Shown here: positions 22,929-36,130 of the stretch, in pieces | How the letters are laid out: each line of letters begins with the position of its first letter | Numbering within the stretch: position 1 is the stretch's first letter | NCBI RefSeq assembly: GCF_028554725.1 | Contig: NC_071669.1 | Span: 24,527,001-24,591,000 of the forward strand | DNA length: 64,000 nucleotides | Reading direction: 5' to 3' | Origin: Zeugodacus cucurbitae | Taxonomy: Eukaryota > Arthropoda > Insecta > Diptera > Tephritidae | The notes under the pieces: generated by a model | What the model saw: the letters and a program-made list of their open reading frames with translations, nothing else | The model's database searches: none | Told to the model about the DNA's origin: nothing | Made by a program: the position numbers and the translations under genes

Positions 22929-23445
22929 CATAAAATATATTTTTAAATTTTTTTTTAGCAGAAAATTAGAAAATTATATACTTAGCACAACTATTACAAC
23001 TCATTTAAACTTAAAACAACTCAACTGAAAAAACACTCAACTTCCTTACCATTAAAAATTGCTACTGATTTATATTAAATTGATAATTAAAACGGCAATG
23101 TGACAAACAAGTTGTAAAATATTGACAACTCAACTCAAATATGTAGACAAGTTGATTTGTTTTCGATGGTCCCTGAATAAATTCTTTTATAAAATATATT
23201 TTTATAATAATTTTTAAGTATAAATTAATACAAGTCTTTACTTAGCACCTCTATTACCGCTTATAGCTTATTTTAGTTAAATTGAAATTAAAACAACTCA
23301 ACTTTAAAACCACTAAACCTTTCTTTGTCATTACGAATTGCAATTCAATTGAATAGTAATTCAGCAGATAAATAAACCAGTAATATCACAAAACAGTTGT
23401 AAGGCGTTGACAACTCAACTTAAATTTGTTAATGGGTTGAGTTGT
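22929..23445. repeat. Diverged tandem duplication, two units of about 260 bp
   Basis: Unit 1 (about 22929-23170) and unit 2 (about 23187-23445) share an ordered series of blocks: an AAAATATATTTTTA block, CTTAGCACnnCTATTAC, TTAAAACAACTCAACT, a TACnAATTGC block, and finally GTTGTAA...TTGACAACTCAACT followed by AAAT. Spacing is conserved to within a few tens of bases. ACAACTCAACT-type words occur four times, and in unit 2 CAACTCAAC (23411-23419) faces GTTGAGTTG (23436-23444), a 9 bp stem with a 16 nt loop. No coding capacity. Probably an old non-autonomous element duplicated in tandem. Confidence 0.65.
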
Positions 23446-23564
23446 TATAGATTACAAAACATCTTAAAATTTCAACTGATGTGGATTTAAGTTCTAAGTC
23501 ACAATTGGACAATAATTTTCATTGTCTTTAACTAGGTTCGAACATGGCGATTTTTAGAATGGGG

Positions 23565-24020
23565 CTGCCACACTATTAACATAGTATTTGTGCAAAGTTC
23601 TGCACCGATATCTTCACTAGTGCTTACTTTATATATTGTAATGTAAACGAATCAGATCGTCTTCTAAGTTCTGGTATATAGGAAGTAGGCGTGGGTGTGA
23701 AGCGATTTGGCCTATTTTCACAACATATCATGGAGATGTAAGGAAACTATTACAAACCAAGTTTCATTGAAATCTGTCGAGTAGTTCCTGAGATATGGTT
23801 TTTGACCCATAAGTGGGCGACGCCACGCCTATTTTCCATTTTGTAAAAAAATCTGAGTGCAGCTTTCATCTGAACTCCACTCCACTCTCCACCCTGATCA
23901 CTTTGGTATATATAACCCTATATCTAACTCGTTTAGTTTTGGGTGTTACAAACAACCGTTATGTGAACAAAACTATAATACTCTCTTTAGCAACATTTGT
24001 TGCGAAAGTATAAAAATATT
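23565..24020 (+). repeat. Dispersed repeat (abundant tephritid-type family), near-complete 3' half
   Basis: Contains, in order, GGAAGTAGGCGTGG, TTTCATTGAAATC, GAGTAGTTCCTGAGATATGG, CCATAAGTGGGCGACGCCAC, TTTAGTTTTGGGTGTTACAA and AGCAACATTTGTTGCGAAAG followed by TATAAAAA. The same phrases, diverged, occur at 11624-11860 and 9545-9670. From memory this unit is very common between genes of tephritid flies. It is non-coding: the two short open frames across 23813-24063 are not conserved as protein. The AGCAACATTTGTTGC segment is itself palindromic. Confidence 0.55.
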
Positions 24021-26055
24021 GTTTCCCCAAATTTGCTATTCGAATACTAACATTACACATTGAACAATGATTCAAGTTCGTCAATGCATTTCTGCTTTTA
24101 ATGTAAACCAAATTTTCTTTATAAATAAATCTCCCATAAAGACATAAAATAATTCCGCAAATAGGAAAGCAATCCCCGATGTCATGTAGTTACCTTTAGC
24201 ACCGTTTCCAGCTGACCCAAAAATTCAATTACAATTCTAATCGCCTTAAAGTAGACTGCGCTGGAAATTGAATTTTAAATATTCAAAAGAATTTGTATTT
24301 AGTTTTTAACTGCAGTTTCTTCGGCATGAGCGACGAAAAGTAAAGCGGAAATGTGAGTTGTCATTTTGCGAGCGAAACAAGAGAATCGTTTAGTGCAATT
24401 TGTAGCAAAGAAGTTGCAGTTGGTGACTTGATGACTTGGTGTTGTTGTTGCCTAACTCCAACGGGACTTTAAACAATTGTCAACGATGATTGTGAGCTTC
24501 AATTTATTTTCGACTTTTTTATATGCTTTTTCGCCTCTTCTACTTAATTCTTTTGTTTTCCACTGCCAACAATGAAAGAATGCTAAAAGCATACTCTGGG
24601 GGGCGGGGCTGACTTGACGTCGAATGCAAGGCCACAAAAGACAGCAAAATAATAACACAACAGCACAAGAAATAAAGCAGGAAAAGCATTTAGCTTACAA
24701 CAATGGAAAAATTAAAGAGAATTTTTAGCAAAAACAAATAATACAAAAAAAAAAAACAAATACAAAATGGACAGAAATAAAGCAAAATGGAATGAAAAAT
24801 TTTCACAATAGCTATAACAGCTAAAATTATTCCCATGCTGCGACCAATGACCACGACCGGTGGCGCTGACCGCGCTGTGAATTGTATATTTTCTAAACAG
24901 TTGGCTTGACAATAGTATCGGCTTCGGGAGCGAAAAGAATGCGCGTGTGAAGCGCTGCGGCGTTTGTAATTTCACTAAAATGAACTTCGTTTGGTGCTGA
25001 CATTAAATAAATCGTTTGTGGTGAATTGAGCGGTGGTGCGGTGGCAGTGAGTTTCCCCTACTCGCTCAATCGCACGAGTATTTCAACTTTCATTAATGCC
25101 TATAGTCTTCTGCGATTCTCATTGTTTGACTTTTAACTTATTCTGCTCTTTGTATTGATGAATTGATTTGTAAATATTTTATAATATTTTAAAATTATTG
25201 TAAATAATTATGACAAAGTTATAGAAATAATGAACCAAATAAATTAATGTTTGGAACTGAAAAGCCATAATAATACCGTAAAGTATATCCATGATATTAC
25301 GTCATATCAAAGGAATGTACAAAACCAATATTCTTTCATGCCGTCACGACCTCATAACAAGGAAAAAGCAGTCATGATATCTGAGGTATATACCAGTATA
25401 TGTATATATACATATATATATATTTGTCTACATTAATTGCTTAGTAATTGTTTCATGGTAAACAGGGTTTGCGTCTTGACTAGTTTTGTATTGCCATTTT
25501 TGACAGTTATTTTAGTTCTGTGCCATTCACAATAGTAAGAAACAACTGTAGAGCCTTATTATTCGCATAATTTAAGAACTTGTAGGTACCGCATACCCTT
25601 TAGGATCGCATTGAACTTACTAACTTTGTAAATCCTTTGTCACGTAATTTGTTGACAAGAGACTAGCGGTCGAAAAAGGTAACCGGCAGAGTAATGGTGA
25701 ATCGATGCGGATCTCTGCCATTTTGTTGGACAAATACTATGTTTTAAACAACCAATTCGTTATCGATTAACAGCAAGAGAGTACACTCAAATACTTTCGC
25801 AACAGTTTTCTAAAACTCTTTTTCACAGTCATTGCACTTGGTAAACTCCCAGGCATTTCTTCAATCAAATCAAATGTGAAATATTTCAGCAACTATTCAA
25901 TACACTTGAAATTGAAAATTACCAAAATTAAATGTTAGGGTTCAAAGGCGAAAACTGTGCGCCGAATGTCGAATTCATTTGCTGAAGACAACAAAGGATT
26001 CAAAGCCTACAATACAAATAAACTATTTCGAGAAAAAGTTAAATTACTCAAAAGT
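24021..26055. other. Non-coding DNA
   Basis: No exon recognised. Slightly raised G+C occurs at 24820-25080. A TATA-type microsatellite lies at about 25396-25422. Confidence 0.45.
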
Positions 26056-26096
26056 TAGATATATACATATGTATGTATGTATATGTGTGTGTCTGT
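26056..26096. repeat. Microsatellite (TATG/TATA/TG)
   Basis: ATATACATATGTATGTATGT followed by ATATGTGTGTGTCTG. Confidence 0.7.
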
Positions 26097-26239
26097 ATCT
26101 CTGCTAACCAGTTTACGATTTGCTTGCTGGAAATTGCCTAAAACCATACAACGGCAACTGTTCACGCTTTTGGTAGATTTTTCAAACTTTTTAACATTTT
26201 TGTAGGCTTTTTGTGTAAATATATATACTTCGTATATAT

Positions 26240-26520
26240 GTATGTGTAGCGAGCCAGCAAATGATTGGACAGCTCGTCCTGTTGCCGGGAAAGAGCGAAA
26301 CGCGCGGGCGTCACGGCGAGACAAGCAAACGTTGGCGTATTTTCAATTAATTGTGCGCCGCCGACAGTGCTCATTCTTTATACGCGCGTTTATTTTATTT
26401 CATTGCCGGTTTTCAGCTAAACTATTTTTTCAATTTATAAAGTTTTTTGCGCACATTCAAAGTTTGCTTTTTAAGGCCCACGCAAAGGAAGCCGTGGTGC
26501 CGAAGCCGTGAGTAGCGGAT
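26240..26520 (+). other. GC-rich promoter-like island with a possible 5' splice site
   Basis: CpG-rich DNA (CGCGCGGGCGTCACGGCG at about 26300) is followed by TTTATACGCGCG (26377-26388), TTTTCAGCTAA (26410-26420) and a GTGAGT at 26512. It could be a first, untranslated exon of a plus-strand gene with long introns. The TATA-like motif lies about five bases too far from the TCAGCT initiator-like sequence, and the donor lacks the usual AG before GT, so this is weak. The open frames here (26242-26511 plus; 26055-26374 minus) carry no recognisable domain. Confidence 0.25.
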
Positions 26521-29500
26521 TAAAACAAATTTAAAATATTTACATAAGTATTTTCGATATTTAATTGCATAGTTTAAGGCACTTAACAGTAACTGTTTTA
26601 GCGACGGCAACAAAACTTTGATGCTCTTGATTGCGCGGTAATCAAGTGATGCGCCGGATTGTTTAAGGTCAGGCGTAGGCGAAGATGTGCGTTGACCTTG
26701 ACAATATTGCAGAAGTGGTGTGTGCGAAATACTAGCAAGTTCATGTTGCGCTTCTGGGAATACTACAGCGCGCGGCTTGTTCTCGTGATAGCTTTCCAAA
26801 TCTGAACTCATAAATGTATTAAATTTCTTTATAATTTTCTTCATTAGAGACATTTCTCCTTGGAAATTATGATTTTGATTCGTCTCTTTAATTTGGTGTC
26901 CATGTTAAAATCGAGTTTTTATTTCTTCTTTAGCATACAATCAGGCGCCATCGTTTGGTATGTCTGGTTTTTATACTCTTAACATATATAACATTTCTAC
27001 AAATATTTCTATTATTTCCTTCGTTGAAACCTGCACATAAACCCAATGACACATGCACTTCATAGCACAAGGCCTTTCATTCATGGTATTGACCCAAGCA
27101 AAAACGCGTAAAACTATGCAACACATGAAAATGTTTTATATGTAATACCAGTAGTAACAAGCGAAAAAAGTGACAAAAACTGCGTTCATACAACTTTCTT
27201 TTTGTTGGCGCTCTGCTATTTGCATGCGGCACAGTGGCAGCGCCGTCTGTGGGCTGTAACGAAAAAGCGTTTTAGTGTTGACCGCAACAATAGTTTACGC
27301 TGAAATATTAATAATAAAAGCAATAAAGTGCGATTTGTTATCTGCAGGGCTACGGTGTGCTTTTATGCGCTTTTTTCCATATACTATCTACCAGTTTTTC
27401 ATTTGTTTTGTTGAGCCGGTGGTCAGCGGTGTTGATGAAATGAAAATGCCAAATATTGTTTGCCCACTGTCGGTGCGCGCGTTGTCGTTTTGGTGTCTGT
27501 CTCCACATACCCCACCGGGCGTTACATAAAAATGAATGCTTTTTAACAATATTTGACTTAGTATGGCTTGCTCTGCTACCGCTCGGTCGCGACTATGCCA
27601 CATTTCATTCATATGGTAGTACATGGGTCATGTGGTTGGTGCTGTTGTTTTGTCTGTCTGTTCTTGGCATATTGTGATATTATAACATATGTTTGAATAT
27701 TTGCTTGCTCATTGCACTCGTCTACTGTTCTCTTTCTACTTTATCGCCGCGTATTTTTATATTTGCTTGAGTTTCCATTTTAGTATGGATCCATAAATAT
27801 GTAACATCCACGTCTTTAGTAACACAATATCACCACTTTTAACGGAAATTCTATAGTTTTGATAGAATACAGGGTGTTTCACTTTGTATGGTTTAACATT
27901 TATATGCTATGGTGGCATCATCCAATTTCTAATACACGGTTTGATTTTTATTATGTTTTAAGCTATTCTTCTATTATTTAACTTCGAAAATTTTTTAATT
28001 ATTTTTAGGTGGCAACTCTATAAAATTATTTGTCTCATAAATATAAATAAATTTTTTCGTGTTTTTTTTACGTTTAATTAATATTTTAATTCTATATTTT
28101 AGCTCTTCGTAAAAGCTTTGAAGCGTTGAATGCTCCAAAAACATCAATAATAATCCATGCGATAGGTTGGTTCTCTCTTGAGTCTAACGATCGTTTTATA
28201 TTTTGAATGTATCTTTGCAAATATATTAAAATAGCTTTAGTAATATTTCAATTAGCTTCAGTCGTGTTAAGCTTTGTGAACATACTGCTGAATTTATACT
28301 ATGTACTTTTTGTCTTATGAAACGAATGCTCCCAGTATATTGTTTTTTTTCCACTTAATAAGCATTGGAAACCCGTTAAATTTCTAAAATAATTTTTTGT
28401 TATACTAGGTTTTCAAATAGTTACCTAAAAAGCTTACGAAAAAAAGCTTTTCAAAATAATGTTTTGTAATGCTTTTTTTTTCCTTGGATACTTTTCAACT
28501 CAAATAGATATATGAATATATTATTTTATTTTCAAAATTCCTCTATATAAAATATCTCGCAGGAGCTTTTGGTGCTTTAAGACCACACGTCGCGATATGT
28601 TTATATTTTGAAACAGTTGCTGCACTTTTTTCAAAGAATATATTTTTAACATAACACAACGCCATTTTGTTTTTACAAGAGCTTTTATTTAATGCAGCTC
28701 AGTTGCAATATAGGGCTTATATATGCCAATAAAAATGTAAAAGGAGACAAAAAGAAAATATAATCACCATTTATAAAACAAAAAATAACAGATTTTACAG
28801 TCTAAAAAATACAACTGAAATTTCTGTACATACATTCAGGCGAAGCGCTGTCATAATCCACACAGTCCACTACAAATACAGCAAACTCAACTATGTGCGC
28901 TTATTGCATAAAAATGTTGTCGTTTCAACATTCGAATTCGAAATATGTTAGCTGCGTAAAGTAAAAAATTGGATTAAGCAATGTTGGAAATGTCGTAATC
29001 GCCAAAAAGTATGCAAAGCGTTTTACGTATGCAAAAACTAGCGAGCGACTAGTATGAAAAAAACACAACAAATGTGTTGATTGTGCAACTATGGCATGCA
29101 ATGGCGGATAAATCGTTTAACGGTATGCAAAACGACGATGCTGTGGAGTAAAATATGCAAACATGTTTAGAACATTTTTTTAGGACCTTATATGCGATTT
29201 GTAGCATTTCGTTATAGCCGCGTAAACTTATGAAGGCAATAACTTTGTTAGGCGCTAACAAGAAATTAGTGACTATTAGAAACTTTTAAATTTTCACTGA
29301 AAATCAAATTTGCTTTGGGACTAACTGCCAAATTTATTAAGCGCTAAAAGCACCTGCCTAGATTTGCTAGTCATAAAATGGCTTGTTCACAGCCATATAT
29401 TATATGTGTACAAATGTGGCAAGCTGCTTGTAATGCCGTATGTTAATCGCATTGAATAACGTTATTGACTTTTGCTACGCCACCATAAACATATATAAGG

Positions 29501-30815
29501 TTACAGTATAAGTTAAGTCAAGTCGTGGCGCCTAAAAGCTTTATCATCACCCAAATACGGCCGCCTCACTCACCACCTCAAGGCAGCGCTCTGAAGAGTC
29601 ATAAAAAAGTTGCTGAGTAACCACAGGAATGCGTGAGTCTTCGACAAGGCAGTAATAATATATGAGCTGCTAATGCGCCTAAAAATAGGCGAACGCACGC
29701 ACAAATCGCATACATCGCTTTGATTGCTCATGTGTTTGGGTGTGTGTGCGTTTGTTTCGCAAATTACATTAAAATCCGTAGTGGCAATGAAATTTCGCCT
29801 CAGCAATAAAGTGATTTTACGTTTATAACTTTTTCTACTACACAACATGAAAGCGACTCACTAAATTGGCAGTGGCATACATTAAGGCGCAAACACAATC
29901 ACTCTATGCTCGCAATGTGAGTTCACCTGTGTGCGTAGCGCAAAGTAAAAGTGGCGCACGTGAACCTCGAGTATGTGACTTTAGCCGAACTCAATATTGT
30001 CGCCACTAATGCCGCAAAGAATTGAGCTGCTCATACAAATGTCTGCACTCCCTCCCTCCTCGCCTGATACGCACAAGAGATATGTAGTGTTTACAAAGTT
30101 AATAAAAGCAAACTGAAGTCAACTTTTCGGGTGTGTATTTAAGTTTTCTGCTTGCCACACACACACATATAAACAAAATTTCAATCGCAAATATATATAT
30201 ATGTATGTGTGTGCGTGTGTGTATCTCCTATGTCAAATAGCTTGACAGCAGTGCGTGACTTTTGCCAACGTCAAGTGTGAATTATAGACGCTTGTAGTAC
30301 GCACGCCAACAACTGACAGCTTACACAAATAAATATATATACGCAAGCACCCTGTATGTACTATGAGCTCCAACTAACAGCAGCGGCGTGGCGTGGAGTT
30401 TGGTGTTGGCAAATCATATTGGCGTTTGCTTGCGAGTTTGACACTTGACACTGCTGACACAGCTGCACAAGCGTCCAATAAATAGCGTATGTGGTGTCAT
30501 TTTAGGCGCTCAGCCTCATCAGTCTGCGTGTAATTACAAGACAAAGCAAAGCGAGTAAGCGCATTAAGCTAATTTGATTATGCCAGCGCATTAAAAGCAC
30601 AGCAAGTCGTATTGTTTAATTAAAATTTGACAAGCGCCGTAATGCTACATATTAAATCAAAATTGTCAGTGTAAATTTATTAAACAAGCACGCTGTCGCG
30701 GCTAAATTGTGGCAGAGACATGGTGAAGTGTTGATAAATCTTTATAAATTTATTTGACCTAAATACAGTGAGATGGAGTAAATTTTGCATGAAATTCGGG
30801 GAAATTTTTGAACAC
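26521..30815. other. Non-coding DNA, 4.3 kb
   Basis: No gene, RNA or transposon motif identified. The composition alternates between strongly AT-rich (27780-28850) and moderately mixed DNA (29500-30700). Simple repeats include an AT/GT run at 30189-30223. Short open frames are spurious. Confidence 0.45.
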
Positions 30816-30819
30816 TGAG

Positions 30820-31030
30820 TTTAGCATTTCATCCGAAAGTAGTTGCCATTAAGGTAGCAGAAGGTCTACTGCTCCACAGTGCAGCCTTTTTCAGATCGGT
30901 TACTCATGTAGCGATACGTGACTTGAGCTCACTTACACTATAGCCGAGTTTAGTTAAGGATTGTCTACCTTCACTATAAATTACATCCTCGCGATAGGAC
31001 TAGCAGAGGAACCCCTGAAACAACCAGTAT
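30820..31030 (+). pseudogene. RNase H domain relic of a LINE (copy B)
   Basis: Plus-strand translation gives FHPKVVAIKVAEGLLLHSAA, a gap, RDLSSLTL, a stop, then SLVKDCLPSL. This matches the middle of the RNase H domain carried by several insect LINE polyproteins (typical pattern FQAEVxAIKVAAxxLLRSA, SDSxAAI, SLTxxSxLVKxCxxSL). RNase H degrades the RNA strand of the RNA-DNA hybrid during retrotransposition. The DSxAA motif is ruined and at least two stops are present. Further downstream, near 31745-31785, KDCNCQNDLQKA may be the zinc-knuckle tail of the same copy, but the intervening DNA no longer aligns. Confidence 0.6.
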
Positions 31031-34000
31031 GTAACTGGAACGATTAGAAATACACTCTTCTTGCTGTCTGCTATTGGATGACTTTCTTTCGTTCTTTTAG
31101 GGGTTATAACCAGATAATGGCTGAGACTCTTTCCAGACGAAGTTTTTTGTTTGAGTTTTTACAGTTCTTCTTTCTTCCATCTCTACTGTTTGTATAAAGA
31201 AAAGTAAGAATTATATCATATCTGCCAGACTTAGCTTCCTACCACTGAAATCTAATATATTTAACCATACTGGTGAATTAAATGCAATAAAAATAAATCG
31301 CCTAATCAGATTCAGGTTTTTGTTGCACTAAGGACTAGTCCATAACTGATTTGGTCTCTTAAATACTGTCTCTATTTTGGGAATGAAATTAATTTTAAGT
31401 ATACACACTAAACGAAACTACTTTATTTGGAATGAGGGGGATTCAGAAGAATCCTCCAGTCTATATTTGTGAGCCCACGGAAGATATTATATCTTTCAAT
31501 TTTTATATATCTAATTTCTGAATGGTTCCACGAGGGTCGTATAACAAGCAACATCATTAATAAAACCAACACTCTATTGGGTCGATCATATCAAGAAAGA
31601 CTGAAGCATATCAAGAATATCTAGGCTTAGTGATTTCACAACTTGTTGTGTGGGACGACGAGCCGATGAGCTCTGCTTATAAACCTGCTCCAACTGACCA
31701 CCTAGAAACCTACTGTTGTGTTAAGAACTAATGCTTGCTACTGAAAAGGATTGTAACTGTCAGAATGATCTTCAGAAGGCGTAATCGTGGTGAACAAATG
31801 CAACAAATTCTGCTCAAACACTATGAGTCATAATATTTCTAAACTAATCAAGCCAAACTATTCCCCAATTTCGTTAAAATGTCCGTCATTTTTTGACATT
31901 CTAGTACTGTACCTCTAAACAGCACCTTAATTATACAATATTTTGAAAGAATTCTTCTAATGTCACAAATATAAAACATTTCAACTAAAGGTCTACTTGT
32001 CCAACCCTCTGTCCTTCACCGCTTAATTCACGTTACGACTTTTTGTCTCACGGTGTTAAAGTAAATACATTTGTATATCTATATCCTGCTGGCGTTATCA
32101 ATGTGACATGCAATTACACTGTTTGCATTACCATAAATTTATCTGTTTCGTTGATCTGTGAACACAATTGTCTGTGTCTATCGATCGAGCTGGCACATTG
32201 TACGCAATCACTTTGTTGCAAGAAATGCTAACCTATATGGAATATACGAGGAATTGTTTGTTTGTATTATTTTAGTTGAATATTTAATAAATATTATATA
32301 TTTTTTTGGAACACATGTGTTTTAGTTGTTATGTAAAGGCTTTAATATTTACGCACATGACAATTATGCGCGACTTTTTCACAAATAGTTCGCATTTTTT
32401 TGTTACAAAATCTTGTTGCCATCCTACGTATCTGCCGGCTGCGTTCATGGCTCAACGCCATTTAAATATTAATGGATTTATGTATTCATATGTGTATATA
32501 TAAATATTTACTTTTATGTAAGTATTATAAATTTGTTTGATTTTTGCAGACATTTTATTGCTACTTTGTGGTTGCAACATGGAATTTAGTTATTATGCTA
32601 ATTTAAAGCACAAGTGCGCGAGTCATGCGTTAATTAAATTAGGAATTTGCTATTCTGCGTATGCATAATAAAATAAATACATTGTTTTATTATTATTATT
32701 ACCTTTATAAATTATTGGCAAGTATGTAGTCTATATTTACTATGTCTGGACTTTATTGAAATGTTCCTGTTTGAGAACAATATTGAATTTTTTTTTTTCA
32801 TTTTTAAGCATTAACATAAAATAGTTAGTTTTTCATATACTGAGTGGACCAAAAGTACTTTAAATTTCATTTGAGCGTTGCATTAGACCAGTATAGGATG
32901 TGGTGTGGAAGGGTTAGGAAATACAAGTTTCGGTTAATTTAAGGAATGAACGAGAATCCGACCCTCCCAGGAGATCTCACCAGATTTTATAGTCCTAGAG
33001 ACTGTAAATACTGAATATCTGGTCGAATGAGGTCTTTATAAGTACAAAATATAATGATTCAGAAATTCAGGATTGCCTATCAATTGTTAAAAAAGTTTAT
33101 ACAGTTTTATTTTAACCCCGGTTGAATGAGCTCCAATGCTAAATAATTCGAATAATTTTATTTCAGCGAACTTAGTATTACCCTTTATGAAGCCACAAGT
33201 CTCTCCTTGGGAACCTAGCTATTTAATTTTCAAATTATTCCAAAGCAGAGCTTTCAATGCCTTAAGGATTTAGGTGGGTTTCACACTTTCAATATTTGAA
33301 GAAAAAAATGTCTTATTAAATACAATATCTTTAAAATTTTATCCAAAATATCAAATCGATCGAAAATTCTAAGAGATAGACCCTTTGGAAGCTTCGCCCA
33401 TCAGGCCATGTGAGTTTGTATCTGAAAACTTAATGTTTCAAGTTGGTGGTTACGATTTCTCGAAAAGTTATTAAGCGATTTCGTTCAAATCTTCGCAATA
33501 AAAATATCTCTATAATAACCGAGGGATTTTTTTATTTTTATTACAACTATTTCTTTCGAGCCAATCAAAGGCGAAAATTGTACCAAAAAAGTGTGTCTTT
33601 CTGTTAGAATTCTGTCAAAAATTTAAATCATAATATTTTATATTTTGGACACGTCATAGGAGAGGAGATGACAACATATGAGTTTTCTGAATTTGTAAAT
33701 AATAATTTCAAAAAATACTGATTGAATATGAATATCTTTTCCCTTAAAACTACTGAGAATAGCAACGTATGGGTTTTTAAACTAACAGATACAACGGACC
33801 AAAGATGGCAGTACACAGTAGTCTAAATCTACAAGACTTAAATAATTTGTATTGTTATTGTCGAATGAAAGTAGTATAAACTAAACATTAATCTTATTGT
33901 GATAAACTATTTCAAATCCATAAAAATGGAAAGCTTTCACTTTTCAGTAATTATTTTTTTTTTGTAATTTTTTGAAGAAGTTGCATCGTTTTAAACTGCC

Positions 34001-35755
34001 ATTAAATTCCCTCAAAAGTTTTGCTAAGTATGCATAACTATAAGTGCCAACAACAATGGCAATATAAATATTAAGGGCAGCAACAAAATGTTGACAACAC
34101 AATGACAATGATATTAACTGCCAGACAAGGGCATTGCCACAGCAGCAGCGGCTACATAATGGCCCGAGCATCCCCAGCAAGCAGACATTAAAGCATTTGT
34201 AGGCGATTGCAGACACTTTCAGTTAAATGCTTTCACACGCATTATATACTTGTATATAAGGGGACACATTTACTTTTGTACATATGTATTTGCAGCGCAA
34301 CAGCAGTCATAAATGCAGTTACAGCAGCTGTTACTGCGATGTTATTGCCACAGTGACGTTGGTTGTTGTTGGCGTTTATTGCCGCTGTTGTTGTCGCTGT
34401 GACATGGGAAATAGTGGGATTTTAATTGTTGCAACAATTTAAGAGTCAACCGCAACATTTTAACACCGCAACAATGCCGGGGCAATGGCAAAAAATTGCA
34501 ACCTCAAATTATTTATGTGCGACCAACAGCCGTACAGCGCGCTGCACTTGCACGCCGGTGACCGCGGAAAAATGTGTGGAAAATCGCTATTTATTATTAC
34601 AGCGTAGGCTATAGATAATTTTCAATGAAAAATACAGATTTTCTGCGTTTGCGAAACAGCAACAACAAGCGCGTCAACAACTTTTTAATTAGAGTGTGCC
34701 GTTAAAGGGCTGATTAAAAAGATGGCGTGGTGAAATGCACTTGGGCATATTAACAATTTCACAGGAAATTTATGAAAATAAAAATGCAAAGTAGCCAATC
34801 AACAAGGCTTTATCTGCCGCACTCGTATTTGCATGAGAAATAGTTGCGACTGCAAGTATGCTGCTTAAGTGCCTATAAATATGCTTTAATTTATGCCGAG
34901 CAGGACAATAAAATGTGGGAAATGATGGCGCTGGAGTATATGTAGGCAGGTGTATGTGTGTGTGTGTGCGTGGCCATTTTCACTATCTAATTATGAATTT
35001 TTTTCAGTTCACAAATATTATTGTCGTTTATGATGCTACAACTTGTCGTAATTACCTGCGCTGGCCACCCTCTCATAGTGCTTTCACCACCGCGTAAACC
35101 ACTAGTCACCAGCTCGGCCACGTCCTTTATTGTGTGACATTTTAGTGGAATTTTACTACAATACAGACGCACACTTTTATATTATATCAGTCACTCCGCG
35201 CGGCTCTAAATGTTGTTGTTGCATGTATAAATATCTCGCAGCGTGTGCCTTGGTGTTGGTTAGGTGCTTCATCATCCTCAATAAACACGCAGCTGTGTTG
35301 GTGGCCATTATAATTGCTCTGGCTAAACAAAAACTACAGTTACTAGTGGGAAAGTAGGGAGCGTGTGCGGCTTGTAAAATATGCACGATGTTGAGACAAA
35401 CCCATAAAAATGTCACATTTATCATCAGCTCAGTCGGTTCGCCTATTGTTGTTATTATATTTTGTTTATTACTTACGTTTTATGTATGCTATATTTTGCG
35501 TTTGTGATTGTGATGCAAAAGCTGTAAGTATGAGCGCAAATTTGAAATTAAAATTTTTTAGTATAAAACTTTTATAAAATTTTGCATAACTGATGAAACA
35601 TTTGGAAAAATGAAAGTCAAAACGATATTTAAGTGTAGAAAAGGTTTGAGTGTTGTTAAAATCTTATTTACGTTGAAACTCTTTCAATATAATAAATTAT
35701 AAATTTGCCTGGTATCCTCAGAATTTTTAAAGATTTACTAAGAATTATCTCTTGA
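31031..35755. other. Non-coding DNA, 4.7 kb
   Basis: No supported gene. 31420-31800 may still hold eroded LINE sequence belonging to copy B. 34050-34700 is richer in CAACAA/CAGCAG words (fly-UTR-like), and a TG repeat lies at 34948-34970. No splice signals or domains could be tied to these. Confidence 0.4.
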
Positions 35756-35756
35756 T

Positions 35757-36130
35757 TTAGGCTTCTCCTCTTCTAAAACTCTGGCCTTTAGAAGGCCCAT
35801 TGTGAGTCCACCGGGACTAAAATCACCTTACACTACCACATCTTCTCTGAACCATCTTGTTATCTTGATAAAGTTGTTCAATTCAACAAGTTTTAAAAAT
35901 GGAATTTCAGAGACATCATCAAGAAAAACGTGACCGATCGTTGTCTTTCTTTTCCTGTGCAAACCCTTGCATCCACATAGTAAATGTTCTACTGTCTCCT
36001 CCTCTTCTACTTCTTGGCAGCTGCAGTAGTCATTGCATGGTGTCCCCAGTCTACTGATATGCCTACCAATGAGACAATGATCTGTTAACATTCCTATTCG
36101 AGTTCTTAAATTGTTTCTTTTCTAGTATAA
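35757..36130 (-). pseudogene. C-terminal zinc-knuckle end of an RNase H LINE (copy C)
   Basis: The longest surviving copy of this LINE tail in the window. The minus strand gives LTDHCLIGRHISRLGTPCND followed by YCSCQEVEEEETVEHLLCGC and then RKTTIGHVFLDDVSEIPFLK and FIKITRWF. The LTGHCLxGRHxxRLG...CxC...HLLCxC pattern is the C-terminal zinc knuckle found downstream of RNase H in many insect LINEs. It is thought to act in nucleic-acid binding. The frame is open for 87 codons (35828-36091) and is followed by a 3'UTR containing GGCCTTTAGAAGGCCCATTG, shared with copy A. Upstream RNase H and RT are missing, so it is 5'-truncated. Confidence 0.8.

Noticed and set aside
27867..27900. CAGGGTGTTTCACTTT, resembling a transposon terminus
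   Set aside because: No partner inverted repeat or target duplication found nearby, and no coding remnant.
35426..35441. AGCTCAGTCGGTTCG, resembling a tRNA D-arm
   Set aside because: No acceptor stem, anticodon arm or TTCRANNC box at the required distances. No tRNA gene is supported anywhere in the window.
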